64,000 nucleotides of DNA from Mycobacterium stomatepiae (GCF_010731715.1 NZ_AP022587.1:2170001-2234000), one strand, 5' to 3'; positions 52,604 through 63,248 are shown, counted from the first letter of the stretch. The notes: a model not told the origin generated them from the letters alone. Numbers and translations: made by a program.

Positions 52604-52631
52604 ATTGTACGGCCCTACCAACCAGCGGCAA
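52604..52631 (-). promoter_or_regulatory. Probable ssrA promoter
   Basis: On the minus strand TTGCCG (52631-52626) and TACAAT (52609-52604) are 16 bases apart, a good housekeeping promoter. The start would be near 52597, about 50 nt before the mature 5' end, so the precursor must be trimmed. Confidence 0.65.
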
Positions 52632-52660
52632 CGGGATTATGTTCCCGCGCCAGGCTGCGG

Positions 52661-53503
52661 TCAGATCACGAAGTTCAGCCGCTCGACGATCCGGGCAGCG
52701 ACCTCCTTGTCACCACCGAGTTCGATGTCCTGCGGGCGCGCCGGGCACATCGGGCGCCCGCCGGCCAGCCGGGTGAACTGCAGGGCATCCACCCGGACGG
52801 TCGCCGTCGGCTCCAGCCCGCCGAAATCCGCCACCACCTGGGCGCGCCCGTCGACGCTGACGCGGATGCTGCGCGCCAGCGGGCCGGTCAGATCGAATTG
52901 GATGCGGGAACCCTCGGGCGCCTTGGCCAGCTTGCCGACGACGAAGCCCAGGGTGGCGGCGACCTCGTCCAGCGACAGCCGCGACGCGGCGCCTTCCAGC
53001 TCCGCGTCCGACGGGCGCTGAATCGCCAGGCGGATGTCTTGCTCGTGCATCCAGCAGTCGAAGGTCCGGATCCGCATGAATCGTCCATAGCTCTCCGGAC
53101 CCGCTGGCGTAAATCCCTCGGCGTTCCAGTCGTCTACGGACATGTCCTTCAGGACCTTGCGACGCCCCTCGGTCACCGCGCGGAATTGTTCCAGGACACT
53201 GCTGCTGGATTGGGTACCGAGGTGGCGGACCCAGCACTCGTTCATCGCCCCGATGTCGTTGCGCACATGGTCAAGTGCCTTGACGTCGATGTCCGGTTCG
53301 GGCGCGGCGACGCCGTCGAGAAATAATTCGGTGCCGATGATGTGCGACACCACGCCCTGCACGTCCCAGCCCGGCAGCGGCGTCGCCGCCCGCCACTGCG
53401 CCTCGGGCAACTCGGCAAGCAATGCATCGATGGAGTCCCACACCCCGAATAGACCGTTCAGCACGTCGGACTTGTCGAGAATCGAGACAACACGTGTGGC
53501 CAT
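52661..53503 (-). CDS. Maleylpyruvate isomerase family, mycothiol-dependent-type enzyme
   Basis: A 280-residue DinB/MDMPI-fold protein. The N-terminal part contains WDSIDALLAELPEAQWRAAT and PGWDVQGVVSHI, with the metal-binding His, and later DCWMHEQDIR carries further ligands. The C-terminal 90 residues are an SCP2-like domain ending AARIVERLNFVI. The family includes mycothiol-dependent isomerases and S-transferases. A protein of this type and size sits by ssrA in M. tuberculosis (Rv3099c region). It is a single gene 116 bp upstream of ssrA and downstream of the TPR gene. Confidence 0.85.
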   Translation of the reverse strand: MATRVVSILDKSDVLNGLFGVWDSIDALLAELPEAQWRAATPLPGWDVQGVVSHIIGTELFLDGVAAPEPDIDVKALDHVRNDIGAMNECWVRHLGTQSSSSVLEQFRAVTEGRRKVLKDMSVDDWNAEGFTPAGPESYGRFMRIRTFDCWMHEQDIRLAIQRPSDAELEGAASRLSLDEVAATLGFVVGKLAKAPEGSRIQFDLTGPLARSIRVSVDGRAQVVADFGGLEPTATVRVDALQFTRLAGGRPMCPARPQDIELGGDKEVAARIVERLNFVI

Positions 53504-53521
53504 GCTCGGATGCTAGGCCGA

Positions 53522-54559
53522 TTAGCGGCCGATCGTTAGACCCACCCGCGCCAGAATCAGACCGGCGATCGTCAGGATGCCCGCCGCCGCGATCGTCCAG
53601 GCCGATCCGCCGAATGCGCTAACCCACCCTCCGAGGCTGATTACCAGCAACGCATGGACCAGACGGGCAACGACAAAGGCCCGCTCCCGCAAGACCGACA
53701 CGAGAACCGTGCGCGGGATCGCGTACAGCAGCCGGCCCAGAATGAAGACCAGCGCCGCCGTGACCACTCCGGTCGCCACGCGCAGCACCACCGTGGGATG
53801 ACCGTCGCCGTGATTGAACCCGACGAATTGGATCAGGACCGCCAAAACCGTGGCGACGACGGTCAACCGCCGCAACATCTTCGCTAGCACCGCGCCGATA
53901 TTCCGGCGGACCAGATCACCCAGCGTCGGGTCGCTGCCCGCGGCACCGAGGAACCCCCGCAGAGCGTGGCCGAACTTGCCCCGCTGCAACCGATTGACCG
54001 CCATGTTGTTCAGCGCCGCGGCATGGTTTGCATCCAGCGCCAACGCTTGCCGGTAGGAGTCGGTCGATTCCCGGATGCGGCCCATGTCATGCAGGATCGA
54101 GCCGCGCAGGACGAGGGCGTCGGGACTGGTGGGGTCGAGCCGCAACGCTTCGTCGATGACCACCAGCGCCGAATTCAATTGGCGGGACTTTTGCAGCAGA
54201 CGTGCGTAAACCCGGTGTTGCAGAGGCTCATTCGGATGCGTCTTCACACCCTGCCAAGCCATCCACAGCGCGTCACCGTGCCGACCGAGACCATCGAGCG
54301 ACAACGCGTAGATCCGCATCGCCAACTCGTGTTGCGGCGCGGCCGCCAGTGCGGCGTAGGCGCTTCTCGAAGCACCGTCATAGTTTTCGAGCAAATATTC
54401 GGCGCGCGCGTGTTGAGCCAGCAAGCCGGGATCAGCCGGGTTTTGCGCCAGCGAACGGCGCAGAATATCGCGACCGCGTTCGTAATTCTCGGTGTCGAAG
54501 TACGCCTCGGCGATATGAATGGCTTGGTCGGCTTGGTCGACACCGGGCTCCGATGCCAT
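53522..54559 (-). CDS. TPR-repeat protein with C-terminal membrane segments
   Basis: A 345-residue protein. The first 220 residues are tetratricopeptide repeats (AEAYFDTENYERGRDIL, ALRLDPTSPDALVLRGSIL and others). The last third has about four hydrophobic segments, for example VVATVLAVLIQFVGF and VVTAALVFILGRLLYAI. It is therefore a membrane-anchored scaffold with cytoplasmic repeats. It lies 6 bp after an AAA ATPase that itself has TPR-like N-terminal helices, so the two probably form one machine. The function is unknown. Confidence 0.83.
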   Translation of the reverse strand: MASEPGVDQADQAIHIAEAYFDTENYERGRDILRRSLAQNPADPGLLAQHARAEYLLENYDGASRSAYAALAAAPQHELAMRIYALSLDGLGRHGDALWMAWQGVKTHPNEPLQHRVYARLLQKSRQLNSALVVIDEALRLDPTSPDALVLRGSILHDMGRIRESTDSYRQALALDANHAAALNNMAVNRLQRGKFGHALRGFLGAAGSDPTLGDLVRRNIGAVLAKMLRRLTVVATVLAVLIQFVGFNHGDGHPTVVLRVATGVVTAALVFILGRLLYAIPRTVLVSVLRERAFVVARLVHALLVISLGGWVSAFGGSAWTIAAAGILTIAGLILARVGLTIGR

Positions 54560-54565
54560 CGACAG

Positions 54566-55807
54566 TTACCGAATTTTCCTGCGCCGCAGGTATTTTGCTA
54601 AATCGTCGTAGGTTCCGTCGTTGTTGCCGAATTCGACGATGTTGCGCGCGACCTCGAACCACGGCCCGGTGCTGGGACGGATCTGTGCCGCGGCTTCGTC
54701 CACATCGGCCATCGTCACCGGACGAACCTGCCCGCTGCGCATCGACGCCGACATCGCCAATTGCGTTGCGCTGTCGCACACATGCGCAAGATCGGCGCCC
54801 GAAAACCCGTCGGTACGCTTCGCGATCGATTTCAGGTCGATACCCGCGACCGGCCGATCTTTCAGGTGCGAGCGCAGAATCCCCGTCCTGGCGTCGGTAT
54901 CGGGAAGTCCCACGAAGATCATCCGGTCAAAGCGGCCGGGCCGCCGTAGCGCCGGATCGACATCCCAGGGCGCATTGGTGGCGCCGAGCACGTACACCCC
55001 GTCGTTGGTCGACGTCGCCGAATCCATTTCCTCCAGCAAGGTATTGACGACCGGTCGCATCCCGGAGCTGCCGCTCAACGCCGAACGCCGGTATCCCAAG
55101 GCATCCAGTTCGTCGAAGAACAGCACGCAGGGGGCGTTGCGGCGGGCGCTGTCGAAGACCGAACGGATGCTGCGTTCGCTCTCGCCGAACCAATGGTGCA
55201 GCACGTCGGCGATGCCCACCTGATAGAAATTCGCCCCGAGCTCACCCGAAATTGCTTTGGCGATATAGGTTTTGCCGCAACCGGGCGGCCCGTAGAGCAA
55301 CAGGCCACCGCGCGCCGAAACCTTGTACGCCTTCATCAGCTCGGGATTGCGGATCGGACCGAGCAACGAAAGTTCGATCTGCCGTTTGACATCGATCATG
55401 CCCGCGACATCGTCGAGCCGTACGCCGCTGCGCTCCAGGACGTCGAAGTCGCCCTCGTTGACGACCTCGGCGGGCGCGTCGACGAAAGCGGGCTCGATGA
55501 TGTCGGCGACTTGCCGCTCGGCACTGGACCAATCGAACTGCGCATCACCGGCCGATCCCCCGGTCACGGGTGCTCCCTCGGCGGCCGGCTGCGCGGGCGC
55601 CGCAAGCGCCGTGCTGCAGCGCTGCACCAGGCTCAACGCGTTCGCGTTGCCGGCATCTTGGCTCAGCGCCGCGCTGCAGTGGCCCAGCGCCTCCGCGTAA
55701 CGCCCCCGATCCGCCAGCAAGCCGGCGAGATGCAACCGCAACTCGACCACATCAGGGCTGCGTTCCGCGGCAGCGGACAGCTCCCGAATAACCGGGTCAT
55801 CACCCAA
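54566..55807 (-). CDS. AAA-family ATPase with TPR-like N-terminus
   Basis: A 413-residue AAA protein. Residues 1-60 form a TPR-like pair. GPPGCGKT (173-180) is Walker A, CVLFFDELDALG Walker B, and GATNAPWDVDPALRRPGRFD the second region of homology with arginine fingers, as in FtsH/Cdc48-type AAA proteins. I prefer the TTG at 55807, 6 nt after GGGAG; an ATG at 55840 has no ribosome site. It is upstream of, and almost touches, the TPR membrane protein gene, which is likely its membrane adaptor. Confidence 0.88.
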   Translation of the reverse strand: MGDDPVIRELSAAAERSPDVVELRLHLAGLLADRGRYAEALGHCSAALSQDAGNANALSLVQRCSTALAAPAQPAAEGAPVTGGSAGDAQFDWSSAERQVADIIEPAFVDAPAEVVNEGDFDVLERSGVRLDDVAGMIDVKRQIELSLLGPIRNPELMKAYKVSARGGLLLYGPPGCGKTYIAKAISGELGANFYQVGIADVLHHWFGESERSIRSVFDSARRNAPCVLFFDELDALGYRRSALSGSSGMRPVVNTLLEEMDSATSTNDGVYVLGATNAPWDVDPALRRPGRFDRMIFVGLPDTDARTGILRSHLKDRPVAGIDLKSIAKRTDGFSGADLAHVCDSATQLAMSASMRSGQVRPVTMADVDEAAAQIRPSTGPWFEVARNIVEFGNNDGTYDDLAKYLRRRKIR

Positions 55808-55860
55808 CGTTTTCTCCCGACCTAGTCCCGCCCGGACCATAGTAGGTCGCGCCAGCGAAG

Positions 55861-56706
55861 TTAGTTGGCGGCGATCATGGCCACCGAACCCATGGCCATC
55901 ACCATGCCGATTCCCTGCCAGCGAGTCACTCGCTCGCGCAACACCATCATCGCCAGGACGACGGTGGCGGCCGGATACAGCGAAATCATGATGCTGGCCA
56001 ACGACAACAGCCACGACTGCAGCGCGATCAGTTGGGTCACCAGGGCGCAGATGTCCAGCAGCGCAATTGTCAGCGCCATCTTCATCGACTTCCCGCGCGT
56101 CAGCCGCAAGTTACGCCTCGAGGCGGCCAGCGCGGTGATCACCACGGTGGCCGACAGTCGCGCGAACATCAGCGGCCACAGCTTCGAGTCGTGCGGCGAC
56201 TGGTGCAAGAACACCAAGTCCAGGCCGAACGCGGATCCGGCCAACGTCGTGAGCCAGGCAACCTTGGGGGTGAAGCGGAACTGCGACTTGCCCTCGACCG
56301 ATGCCTCCCGGCTGACCAGCATCACCGCGACGATCGCCAGCACGACACCCACCGAGGCCGCTGAGCCGGGTCTCTCCCCCATCGCGACCCCGACCGCAAC
56401 CGGTACCGCGGCATTGAGCACGCCCGCCAACGGGGCGACCACCGAGATGGGCCCGGAGCCTAAGGCGGCGTAGAACGCCCACATGCCGAACGCCTGGCCG
56501 ATGCCGTACAGGCAACCCCAGAAAATCGCGCCGGAATGAATCGGGCCACCCGCTGCGAAGGCGATCAGGCCCAGCAACACGGCCTCGAGAGGATAGGCGG
56601 CCAGCATCACGCGCAGCGCCGCCACCCGTCGCGCTGCCACGCCGCCGAAGAAATCGCTGACCCCGTACGAGACGGCGGACAGCTGCGCGGCGGCGGCTCC
56701 GATCAG
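55861..56706 (-). CDS. EamA/DMT-superfamily transporter, probable CTG start
   Basis: A ten-helix EamA-type transporter of 281 residues if read from a CTG at 56706. The first helix ([16 protein letters not shown]) lies upstream of the first standard start, a GTG at 56640, and would be lost if that were used. The CTG overlaps the smpB stop as CTGA, the same 4-nt coupling seen at many junctions here. Later segments such as [21 protein letters not shown] and [20 protein letters not shown] are typical. Substrate is unknown. Confidence 0.82.
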   Translation of the reverse strand: MIGAAAAQLSAVSYGVSDFFGGVAARRVAALRVMLAAYPLEAVLLGLIAFAAGGPIHSGAIFWGCLYGIGQAFGMWAFYAALGSGPISVVAPLAGVLNAAVPVAVGVAMGERPGSAASVGVVLAIVAVMLVSREASVEGKSQFRFTPKVAWLTTLAGSAFGLDLVFLHQSPHDSKLWPLMFARLSATVVITALAASRRNLRLTRGKSMKMALTIALLDICALVTQLIALQSWLLSLASIMISLYPAATVVLAMMVLRERVTRWQGIGMVMAMGSVAMIAAN

Positions 56707-57212
56707 TTCATACCCTTTGCTCGGCGACCCAGCTCCCGTAGCACTTCACGCTGGGCGTCACGGCGCGCCATATCCTGGCGCTTGTCATGTGCTTGCTTGC
56801 CTCGCGCTAGCGCGAGTTCAACCTTGACCTTGCCCTCGGAGAAGTAGAGCGACAGAGGCACTAGCGTGAGGTTACCATCGCGAATTTTTCCGATGAGTGT
56901 GTCGATCTGTCGCCTGTGCAACAACAACTTCCGATTACGACGAGGATCATGGTTTGTCCAGCTACCGTGTTCGTACTCGGGAATGTGCAAGTTACGCAAC
57001 CACACTTCGCCGTCATCGACCGTTGCGAACGCATCGGCCAGCGAGGCTTGTCCTTGCCGCAGACTCTTCACCTCGGTGCCGACCAAAGCCACTCCGGCCT
57101 CGAACGACTCCAGGATCGAGTAGTTGTGCCGCGCCTTGCGATTGGACGCCACAATCTTCTTACCGCCCGGCTTGCCACCACTCGCCTTGGCACCACTGGA
57201 CTTTGCGGTCAC
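56703..57212 (-). CDS. smpB: SsrA-binding protein SmpB
   Basis: A 169-residue SmpB with the OB-fold core ([44 protein letters not shown]) and the basic C-terminal tail ([19 protein letters not shown]) that enters the mRNA channel. It binds tmRNA and brings it to stalled ribosomes. The N-terminal extension (about 20 residues rich in Lys, Gly and Ser) is usual in mycobacteria. The GTG at 57212 is 2 nt after the ftsX stop. Its tmRNA partner is encoded at 52178-52545. Confidence 0.97.
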   Translation of the reverse strand: MTAKSSGAKASGGKPGGKKIVASNRKARHNYSILESFEAGVALVGTEVKSLRQGQASLADAFATVDDGEVWLRNLHIPEYEHGSWTNHDPRRNRKLLLHRRQIDTLIGKIRDGNLTLVPLSLYFSEGKVKVELALARGKQAHDKRQDMARRDAQREVLRELGRRAKGMN

Positions 57213-57214
57213 AG

Positions 57215-58108
57215 CTAACGCCGTACGTAGAGGCGCAACGTCGCGTAGGCCGTCAAGCCGGCCATCGACACGCCGAGCAGGAACAGAACCGGAGAGATGT
57301 AAAGGATGTCGGCATAGTCAACGCGAGCGATCAAATTGGCTTGGTAGAACTGATTTAACGCGTTGTCCAGGAACAATGCGCGCACTACGAGCAAGCCGCC
57401 AACAGCGATCGCCACACCGAGGGCCGCCGCGAACATCGCCTCCACCAGGAACGGCAGCTGGGTGTACCAGCGACTTGCCCCCACCAGCCGCATGATCCCG
57501 ATCTCGGTGCGCCGCGTATAGGCCGCAACCTGAACCATGTTGGCAATTAACAAAATCGCCCCGACAGCCTGCACCAATGCCACGGCGAACGCGACATTGC
57601 TCAAACCGTCCAGGACCGCGAACAGCCGGTCGATCAGGTCTTTCTGGTTGAGAACCGAGAGCACCCCGGGCTGGCCCTGCATTGCCAGGTCAAAGTCCTT
57701 GTGCTGCTCGGGATTGTTCAACTTGACGATGAAAGACGCGGGGAAGGAATCCTTGCCCGCAACGTCCTTGTACTGCGGGAACTTTCGGATCGCGTCGTCG
57801 TAGGCGTCCTGACGATTAAGGAAGCGAACCGATTCGACGTCATCGCGACCCTCGATCTTCGTTCGCAACGCCTTACACGGATTGGTGCTGCACGCCGGGT
57901 CGTTGGCGGAGACGTCCTCGGTGAGAAACACCTGCGTCTCGACGCGGTCGAGGTAGATGGCGCGGGAGTGTTCGGCCAACCGAACCACCAGCAGACCACC
58001 ACCGAACAGGCCGACCGAAATCGCGGTCGTCAGGATCATCGCGACCGTCATCGTCACATTTCGACGAAGACCGGTCAGGACCTCGTTGAGCAGGAAGCCA
58101 AAGCGCAC
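57215..58108 (-). CDS. ftsX: Cell division protein FtsX
   Basis: A 297-residue FtsX with four membrane segments: one after residue 17 ([18 protein letters not shown]), a large extracellular domain containing the cysteine pair in [10 protein letters not shown], and three C-terminal helices. With FtsE it forms an ABC-type complex that activates peptidoglycan hydrolases (RipC in mycobacteria) at division. The GTG start shares one base with the ftsE stop. It is followed by smpB 2 nt on. Confidence 0.97.
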   Translation of the reverse strand: MRFGFLLNEVLTGLRRNVTMTVAMILTTAISVGLFGGGLLVVRLAEHSRAIYLDRVETQVFLTEDVSANDPACSTNPCKALRTKIEGRDDVESVRFLNRQDAYDDAIRKFPQYKDVAGKDSFPASFIVKLNNPEQHKDFDLAMQGQPGVLSVLNQKDLIDRLFAVLDGLSNVAFAVALVQAVGAILLIANMVQVAAYTRRTEIGIMRLVGASRWYTQLPFLVEAMFAAALGVAIAVGGLLVVRALFLDNALNQFYQANLIARVDYADILYISPVLFLLGVSMAGLTAYATLRLYVRR

Positions 58109-58797
58109 TAGCGGTCCATCCCATAGACGCCGCGCTGCTCGTCGCGAACCAGCCGGCCCAGCGACAACTCCACGACGCGCTGCCGCATCGAGTCGACGAT
58201 GTGGTGGTCATGCGTCGCCATCAGCACCGTCGTCCCGGTGCGGTTGATCCGCTCCAGCAGATCCATGATGTCGTTGCTGGTGTCGGGGTCCAGGTTTCCG
58301 GTGGGCTCGTCGGCCAGCAACACCAGCGGCCGGTTGACGAACGCGCGCGCGATCGCCACGCGCTGCTGCTCACCACCGGACAGCTCGGTCGGCAACCGGT
58401 TGGCCTTGCCGGATAGGCCGACCGTCTCGAGCACGTCGGGCACCACCCGGTTGATCTGATCGGCGCGCTTGCCGATGACTTCCAGCGCGAAGGCGACGTT
58501 TTCATACACCGTCTTTTGTTGTAGCAGACGAAAGTCCTGGAAAACGCAGCCAATCACCTGACGCAGCTTGGGCACATGCCGGCCGGGCAGCTTGTTGACG
58601 TGGAACTTCGACACCCGCACGTCCCCGGTTGTCGGCGTCTCCGCGGCCAGCAAAAGTCGCATGAACGTCGACTTGCCCGACCCCGACGGGCCGATCAGGA
58701 AGACGAATTCACCCTTGTCGATTTTGACGTTGACGTCGTCCAACGCCGGACGCGCCGACGCCTTGTACTTCTTGCTGACACGGTCAAGGGTGATCAT
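58108..58797 (-). CDS. ftsE: Cell division ATP-binding protein FtsE
   Basis: A 229-residue ABC ATPase. GPSGSGKST (36-44) is Walker A, LSGGEQQR the signature, LLADEPTG Walker B and [11 protein letters not shown] the H-loop. It drives FtsX to activate cell-wall hydrolases at the septum. [11 protein letters not shown] at the ATG (58797) matches the known mycobacterial N-terminus; a GTG one codon earlier is less likely. Confidence 0.97.
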   Translation of the reverse strand: MITLDRVSKKYKASARPALDDVNVKIDKGEFVFLIGPSGSGKSTFMRLLLAAETPTTGDVRVSKFHVNKLPGRHVPKLRQVIGCVFQDFRLLQQKTVYENVAFALEVIGKRADQINRVVPDVLETVGLSGKANRLPTELSGGEQQRVAIARAFVNRPLVLLADEPTGNLDPDTSNDIMDLLERINRTGTTVLMATHDHHIVDSMRQRVVELSLGRLVRDEQRGVYGMDR

Positions 58798-58841
58798 CAC
58801 GGCACGCCAGTGTAGCGGTGAATTTCGCTGAACCGCGAAGA

Positions 58842-59324
58842 TCAGCGCGCCGGTGGCGCCGATGTGGGCGAGGGCCCCGGCCCCGGCATCGGCTGCTGCG
58901 GGGGCGGTGAAGTGGGGCTCGAGCTGGGCGGACAGAAGGGCGGCGGCAGCAGGCAGGGCAGCTGGAACGGCGGCGGTGAGGTGGTCGTGGTCGTTGGCGG
59001 CGGAGGAGGCGCCGTGGTGGTCGGAGTCGGCGGCACCGTACTCGTCGGAGTCGGAGCATACGTATTGGTTGGCGCCGGCGGCTGCACCCTGGTGCGCGGC
59101 ACCCAGGTGTAGTTCGGGTCTGGCACGAAGCCGGGCGGTACCACCTGCGAAGGCGGCGGTTTGGGGGGCGGCTCCGGGCGGTTGTCGTTATAGACCCACC
59201 AGACCCCGAAGAACGCGACGATCAGCACCACGGTCGAGGTGCGCATGCGGCCACCGAACACATAACGCGGCCAGCGGCGGTCCTCGTCGCGGTGCTTCTC
59301 GAGGACGTTGAGAGTCAGCTTCAC
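58842..59324 (-). CDS. Proline-rich single-pass membrane protein
   Basis: A 160-residue protein: about 25 basic residues, one membrane helix ([19 protein letters not shown]), then a Pro/Thr-rich tail (repeated PPPP, TPTPT and TTTTT) to the end, probably periplasmic. A gene of this type occupies the same position between ftsE and the MscS gene in M. tuberculosis (Rv3103c). The GTG at 59324 overlaps the channel gene stop as GTGA. A wall-spanning or scaffold role near FtsEX is inferred only from position. Confidence 0.83.
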   Translation of the reverse strand: MKLTLNVLEKHRDEDRRWPRYVFGGRMRTSTVVLIVAFFGVWWVYNDNRPEPPPKPPPSQVVPPGFVPDPNYTWVPRTRVQPPAPTNTYAPTPTSTVPPTPTTTAPPPPPTTTTTSPPPFQLPCLLPPPFCPPSSSPTSPPPQQPMPGPGPSPTSAPPAR

Positions 59325-60289
59325 TGCTTCACCGACTCCTGCGCTGCCTCGGTGGCCTGCGCCACGCCCGCGTCGTCTTGAACCACGCTGACCGTCGCGT
59401 CGGCGGTGGTGACGATGCCGGCACGACCGAGCGCCCGCATGACCAGCACCCGCAACTGCCGGCCCGCCTCGAACTGTTTGCCGGGCAGCGTGCGGGCCAC
59501 CATGCGCAGCGTGACCGTGTCGACTTCGATGCTTTCCAGTCCCATCAGCGTCGGTGCATCCAACAGCAACTCACCCAGCAACGGGTTGTCCATCGCCTGG
59601 TCGCACACCTCGTGCAAGACCTCGTTGACCCGGTTCAGGTCGGCGCTGGTCGAGACGGGAATGTCGATCACCGCCCGCGCCCAGTCCTTGGACAGGTTGA
59701 CGGTCTTCACGATCTGGCCATTGGGGATGGTGAACAACTCACCATCCGACGAACGCAGCCGAGTCACCCGCAACGTCACGTTCTCGACCGTGCCGCGCGC
59801 CTCGGCGCTGATCCCGGCGACCGTCAACGAGACCAGGTCACCGAAGCCGTACTGCTTCTCGACGATGATGAAAAAACCGGACAGCAGATCCTTGACCAGC
59901 TGCTGAGCGCCGAAACCCAGCGCCGCACCGATGACGGTGGCCGGCGCCACCAGGCCGCCGACGGAAAAGTTCAGCACGTCGGCAATCTGGACGACGGCCC
60001 AGATCGCGATCAGGACGATCGAGACCCACTGGATCACCGACGCCACGGCCTGGCGATGCTTGGTCGCCTCCGAGCGCACCAAGGCGTCGCTTTCGGTGAA
60101 TCCGACGTCGAGCTGCCGGGTGACCTGCTGAGCTACCCAGGTCACGAAGCGGACCGCCAGCACCGCGGCGATCAGCAACATGACGATGTGCAGACCCTGG
60201 TCCAGGATCCACCGACCGGTGTGGCCGTGCCAAAAGCCGTGCCACTGCTGAGTCATCGTCATAGCAACAAAAGTTGTATTAGTCGTCAT
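59321..60289 (-). CDS. MscS-family mechanosensitive ion channel
   Basis: A 322-residue small-conductance channel. Membrane helices precede the pore-lining segment [20 protein letters not shown] and [20 protein letters not shown], the MscS hallmark; the cytoplasmic beta domain follows ([18 protein letters not shown]). It should release solutes on osmotic downshock. The ATG at 60289 lies inside the end of prfB by 11 nt. The M. tuberculosis counterpart is Rv3104c. Confidence 0.9.
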   Translation of the reverse strand: MTTNTTFVAMTMTQQWHGFWHGHTGRWILDQGLHIVMLLIAAVLAVRFVTWVAQQVTRQLDVGFTESDALVRSEATKHRQAVASVIQWVSIVLIAIWAVVQIADVLNFSVGGLVAPATVIGAALGFGAQQLVKDLLSGFFIIVEKQYGFGDLVSLTVAGISAEARGTVENVTLRVTRLRSSDGELFTIPNGQIVKTVNLSKDWARAVIDIPVSTSADLNRVNEVLHEVCDQAMDNPLLGELLLDAPTLMGLESIEVDTVTLRMVARTLPGKQFEAGRQLRVLVMRALGRAGIVTTADATVSVVQDDAGVAQATEAAQESVKQ

Positions 60290-61385
60290 CTTTTCGGTTG
60301 CGCCACCGGATTCCCGCTTCCAGGAACCCGTCGATGTCCCCGTCCAACACGGCCGCCGGATTGCCAACCTCGTACTCGGTTCGCAGATCCTTGACCATCT
60401 GATACGGATGCAACACGTAGGAACGCATCTGATTGCCCCAGGAGCTGCCGCCCTCACCTTTGAGCGCGTCCAGCTCAGCGCGCTCTTCTAAACGCTTGCG
60501 CTCCAACAACTTTGCTTGAAGAACCCGCATCGCCGCAACCTTGTTCTGCAATTGCGACTTCTCGTTCTGACAGGTGACGACGATACCGGTCGGGATGTGG
60601 GTGAGTCGAACCGCGGAGTCGGTGGTATTGACCGATTGGCCGCCGGGACCGCTGGATCGGTACACGTCAACTCGCAAATCGCCTTCCGGAATATCGATGT
60701 GATCGGTGGTCTCGACCACCGGCAGCACCTCGACTTCGGCGAACGACGTCTGCCGGCGGCTTTGGTTGTCGAACGGGCTGATCCGCACCAGCCGATGGGT
60801 GCCCTGTTCCACCGACAACGTGCCGTAGGCAAACGGTGCATGCACGGCGAAGGTGGCGCTTTTGATCCCGGCCTCTTCGGCGTAGGACGTGTCGAACACC
60901 TCGACGCCGTACTTGTGTTGCTCGGCCCACCGGATGTACATCCGCATCAACATCTCGGCCCAGTCCGCGGCGTCCACCCCGCCCGCGCCGGAGCGGATGG
61001 TGACCAGCGCCTCGCGCTCGTCGTACTCGCCCGACAGCAGCGTGCGCACCTCGGCGGCTTCGATGTCGGCGCGCAGCGCCTTCAGCTCGGCGTCCGCCTC
61101 GGCCAGCTCGTCGGCGCCGCCCTCCTCGGCGGCCAGTTCGTAGAGCACCGGCAGGTCGTCGACGCGCTGCCGCAATCCCTCGATGCGGCGCAGCTCGCCC
61201 TGGGTGTGCGACAACTCGCTGGTCACCCGCTGCGCGTTGGCTTGGTCATCCCACAGTTTCGGATCGGATGCCTCATGTTCCAGCTTCTCGATGCGGCTGC
61301 GCAGACCGTCGACATCGAGCACCCTCTCCACCGTGGTCAGGGCGGAGTCGAGGGCGGCGATATCGGCTTGACGGTCGGGTTCCAC
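60279..61385 (-). CDS. prfB: Peptide chain release factor 2
   Basis: A 368-residue RF2. SPF at 203-205 recognises UGA/UAA stop codons, and GGQ at 248-250 ([11 protein letters not shown]) triggers peptide release. The reading frame is continuous, so the programmed +1 frameshift with an internal UGA found in many bacteria is absent, as usual in actinobacteria. The GTG at 61385 is the start. It is first in the minus-strand operon and divergent from fprA. Confidence 0.97.
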   Translation of the reverse strand: MEPDRQADIAALDSALTTVERVLDVDGLRSRIEKLEHEASDPKLWDDQANAQRVTSELSHTQGELRRIEGLRQRVDDLPVLYELAAEEGGADELAEADAELKALRADIEAAEVRTLLSGEYDEREALVTIRSGAGGVDAADWAEMLMRMYIRWAEQHKYGVEVFDTSYAEEAGIKSATFAVHAPFAYGTLSVEQGTHRLVRISPFDNQSRRQTSFAEVEVLPVVETTDHIDIPEGDLRVDVYRSSGPGGQSVNTTDSAVRLTHIPTGIVVTCQNEKSQLQNKVAAMRVLQAKLLERKRLEERAELDALKGEGGSSWGNQMRSYVLHPYQMVKDLRTEYEVGNPAAVLDGDIDGFLEAGIRWRNRKDDD

Positions 61386-61568
61386 AGCCGACCACGTTAC
61401 CGGCGCGCTGGTCGGCGGCGAATGCTCAGGTCACGACGCGCAGCACTTCGACCACCTTCCGGGGATACCGTCTAGCATCGAATCACCATCATCTGCGCCC
61501 GGGACTGCGACGCCCAGCCCATTCTCAGCCCCTTGCGTCGCAGCAAGGCATGAACAGAAGGCTTGGGT

Positions 61569-62930
61569 ATGCGTCGATTTCATGTCGCCATCGTCGGCTC
61601 CGGACCGTCGGGATTCTTCGCCGCAGCATCTTTGCTGAAGGCCGCCGACACCTCCGATGAAATCGACGTCGCGGTCGACATGCTGGAGATGTTGCCGACG
61701 CCATGGGGCCTGGTGCGCTCCGGCGTCGCGCCCGATCACCCCAAGATCAAGTCGATCAGCAAGCAATTCGAAAAGATCGCCGGCGATCCACGCTTCCGGT
61801 TTTTTGGCAACGTGGCGGTGGGTGAGCACGTGACTCCCGCTGAACTCAGCGAGCGCTACGACGCCGTGATCTATGCGATCGGGGCGCAATCGGATCGCTC
61901 GTTGAAGATTCCCGGCGAAGATCTGGCCGGCAGCATGGCCGCCGTCGAATTCGTGGGCTGGTACAACGCCCACCCGCATTTCGAGAACGCGACCCCGGAT
62001 CTGTCGGGTGCCCGCGCCGTCGTCATCGGTAACGGCAATGTGGCACTCGACGTCGCCCGCATTCTGGTCACCGCCCCCGACGCGCTGGCAGCCACCGATA
62101 TCGCCGATCACGCCCTGGAATCGCTGCGCCCATGCGGCGTGGAAGAAGTGGTGATCGCCGGCCGGCGCGGACCCTTGGAGGCCGCGTTCACCACGCTGGA
62201 GTTGCGCGAGCTCGCCGACCTCGAAGGGGTCGATGTGATCGTCGATCCCGCGCAACTGGAGGGCATTAGCGACGAGGACGCGGAGGCCGCCGGCAAGACC
62301 ATCAAACAGAACATCAAGGTGCTGCGCGACTACGCCAACCGCGAGCCGCGCCCGGGTCATCGTCGGATGGTGTTCCGGTTCCTGACATCGCCGATCGAGA
62401 TCAAGGGCGACGAGCGGGTCGAGGGAATTGTGCTGGGCCGCAACGAATTGGTCGCCGACCAAAGCGGGCGGGTGTCGGCCAAGGACACTGGGGAGCGCGA
62501 GGAGCTGTCTGCTCAGCTGGTGGTGCGCTCGGTCGGCTACCGCGGCATGCCCACCCCGGGGCTGCCCTTTGACGACCAGACCGCGACGATCCCCAACACC
62601 AACGGCCGGATCGAGGGCAGCCGCAACGAATACGTCGTCGGGTGGATCAAGCGGGGGCCCACCGGAGTCATCGGCACCAACAAGAAGGACTCTCAGGACA
62701 CCGTCGACACCCTGCTCAACGATCTAAGCGGCGCTGACGAACCGTCCAAATTCCCGGACGACCATGCCGACACAGTGGCCGACTGGCTGGCCTCGCGCCA
62801 GCCGAAGCTGGTCACCTCGGCCCACTGGGACGTGATCGATGCGTATGAGCGTGCGGCCGGAGAACCGCACGGGCGTCCCCGGGTCAAACTGCCGAACCTC
62901 ATCGAACTATTGCGCATCGGCCACGGCTGA
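61569..62930 (+). CDS. fprA: NADPH-ferredoxin reductase FprA
   Basis: A 453-residue adrenodoxin-reductase-like flavoprotein. GSGPSGFFAAASLLKA binds FAD, TPWGLVRSGVAPDHPKIK and GNGNVALDVARIL (NADPH) are strictly conserved, and GWIKRGPTGVIGTNKKD closes the active site. It passes electrons from NADPH to ferredoxins, which in turn feed P450s and Rieske oxygenases; it could therefore serve the oxygenases of the island, although it is a core gene. AGAAGG precedes the ATG at 61569. The 183-bp gap to prfB shows no other feature. Confidence 0.96.
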   Translation: MRRFHVAIVGSGPSGFFAAASLLKAADTSDEIDVAVDMLEMLPTPWGLVRSGVAPDHPKIKSISKQFEKIAGDPRFRFFGNVAVGEHVTPAELSERYDAVIYAIGAQSDRSLKIPGEDLAGSMAAVEFVGWYNAHPHFENATPDLSGARAVVIGNGNVALDVARILVTAPDALAATDIADHALESLRPCGVEEVVIAGRRGPLEAAFTTLELRELADLEGVDVIVDPAQLEGISDEDAEAAGKTIKQNIKVLRDYANREPRPGHRRMVFRFLTSPIEIKGDERVEGIVLGRNELVADQSGRVSAKDTGEREELSAQLVVRSVGYRGMPTPGLPFDDQTATIPNTNGRIEGSRNEYVVGWIKRGPTGVIGTNKKDSQDTVDTLLNDLSGADEPSKFPDDHADTVADWLASRQPKLVTSAHWDVIDAYERAAGEPHGRPRVKLPNLIELLRIGHG

Positions 62931-62962
62931 CCTGTTGCAATAGCGTTGGGGCTGAGCGTGAT

Positions 62963-63166
62963 TCAGCGCCTGACGACGACCAGGCCCGCGCCGGCGAGTA
63001 ACAGGACGATGGCCGAGGCGATCGCCCACCCGGCGCCGGCGAGCCACCAGATGATGCCCAGCACCGCGAGCGCGGGTGACACCGCGAAGAGCACCAGGAC
63101 CGGGTGCTCGCGTATCACCGCAAGTGCACTTTTCGCCCGGATCGGGTCGATTTCTTTGCCCGCCAT
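62963..63166 (-). CDS. Small two-helix membrane protein
   Basis: A 67-residue protein with a short charged start (MAGKEIDPIRAKSALAVIRE) and two hydrophobic helices (VLVLFAVSPALAVLGIIWWL and ASAIVLLLAGAGLVVV). No family is recognised. I chose the ATG at 63166; longer readings add an unlikely N-terminus. It is convergent with fprA. Confidence 0.58.
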   Translation of the reverse strand: MAGKEIDPIRAKSALAVIREHPVLVLFAVSPALAVLGIIWWLAGAGWAIASAIVLLLAGAGLVVVRR

Positions 63167-63248
63167 GGCTAAAGAATGCCATCTCCGAAGCACAATGCAA
63201 GAGCAAAGGCATCCGGCCGCGACCGGGCACCGCAAGCGATTTCACCAA

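Noticed and set aside
60279..61385. Programmed frameshift in prfB
   Set aside because: The frame is continuous from GTG to TAA with no internal TGA, so no recoding is needed.
61431..62462. Minus-strand frame opposite fprA
   Set aside because: fprA is unambiguous; the antisense product has no recognisable domain.
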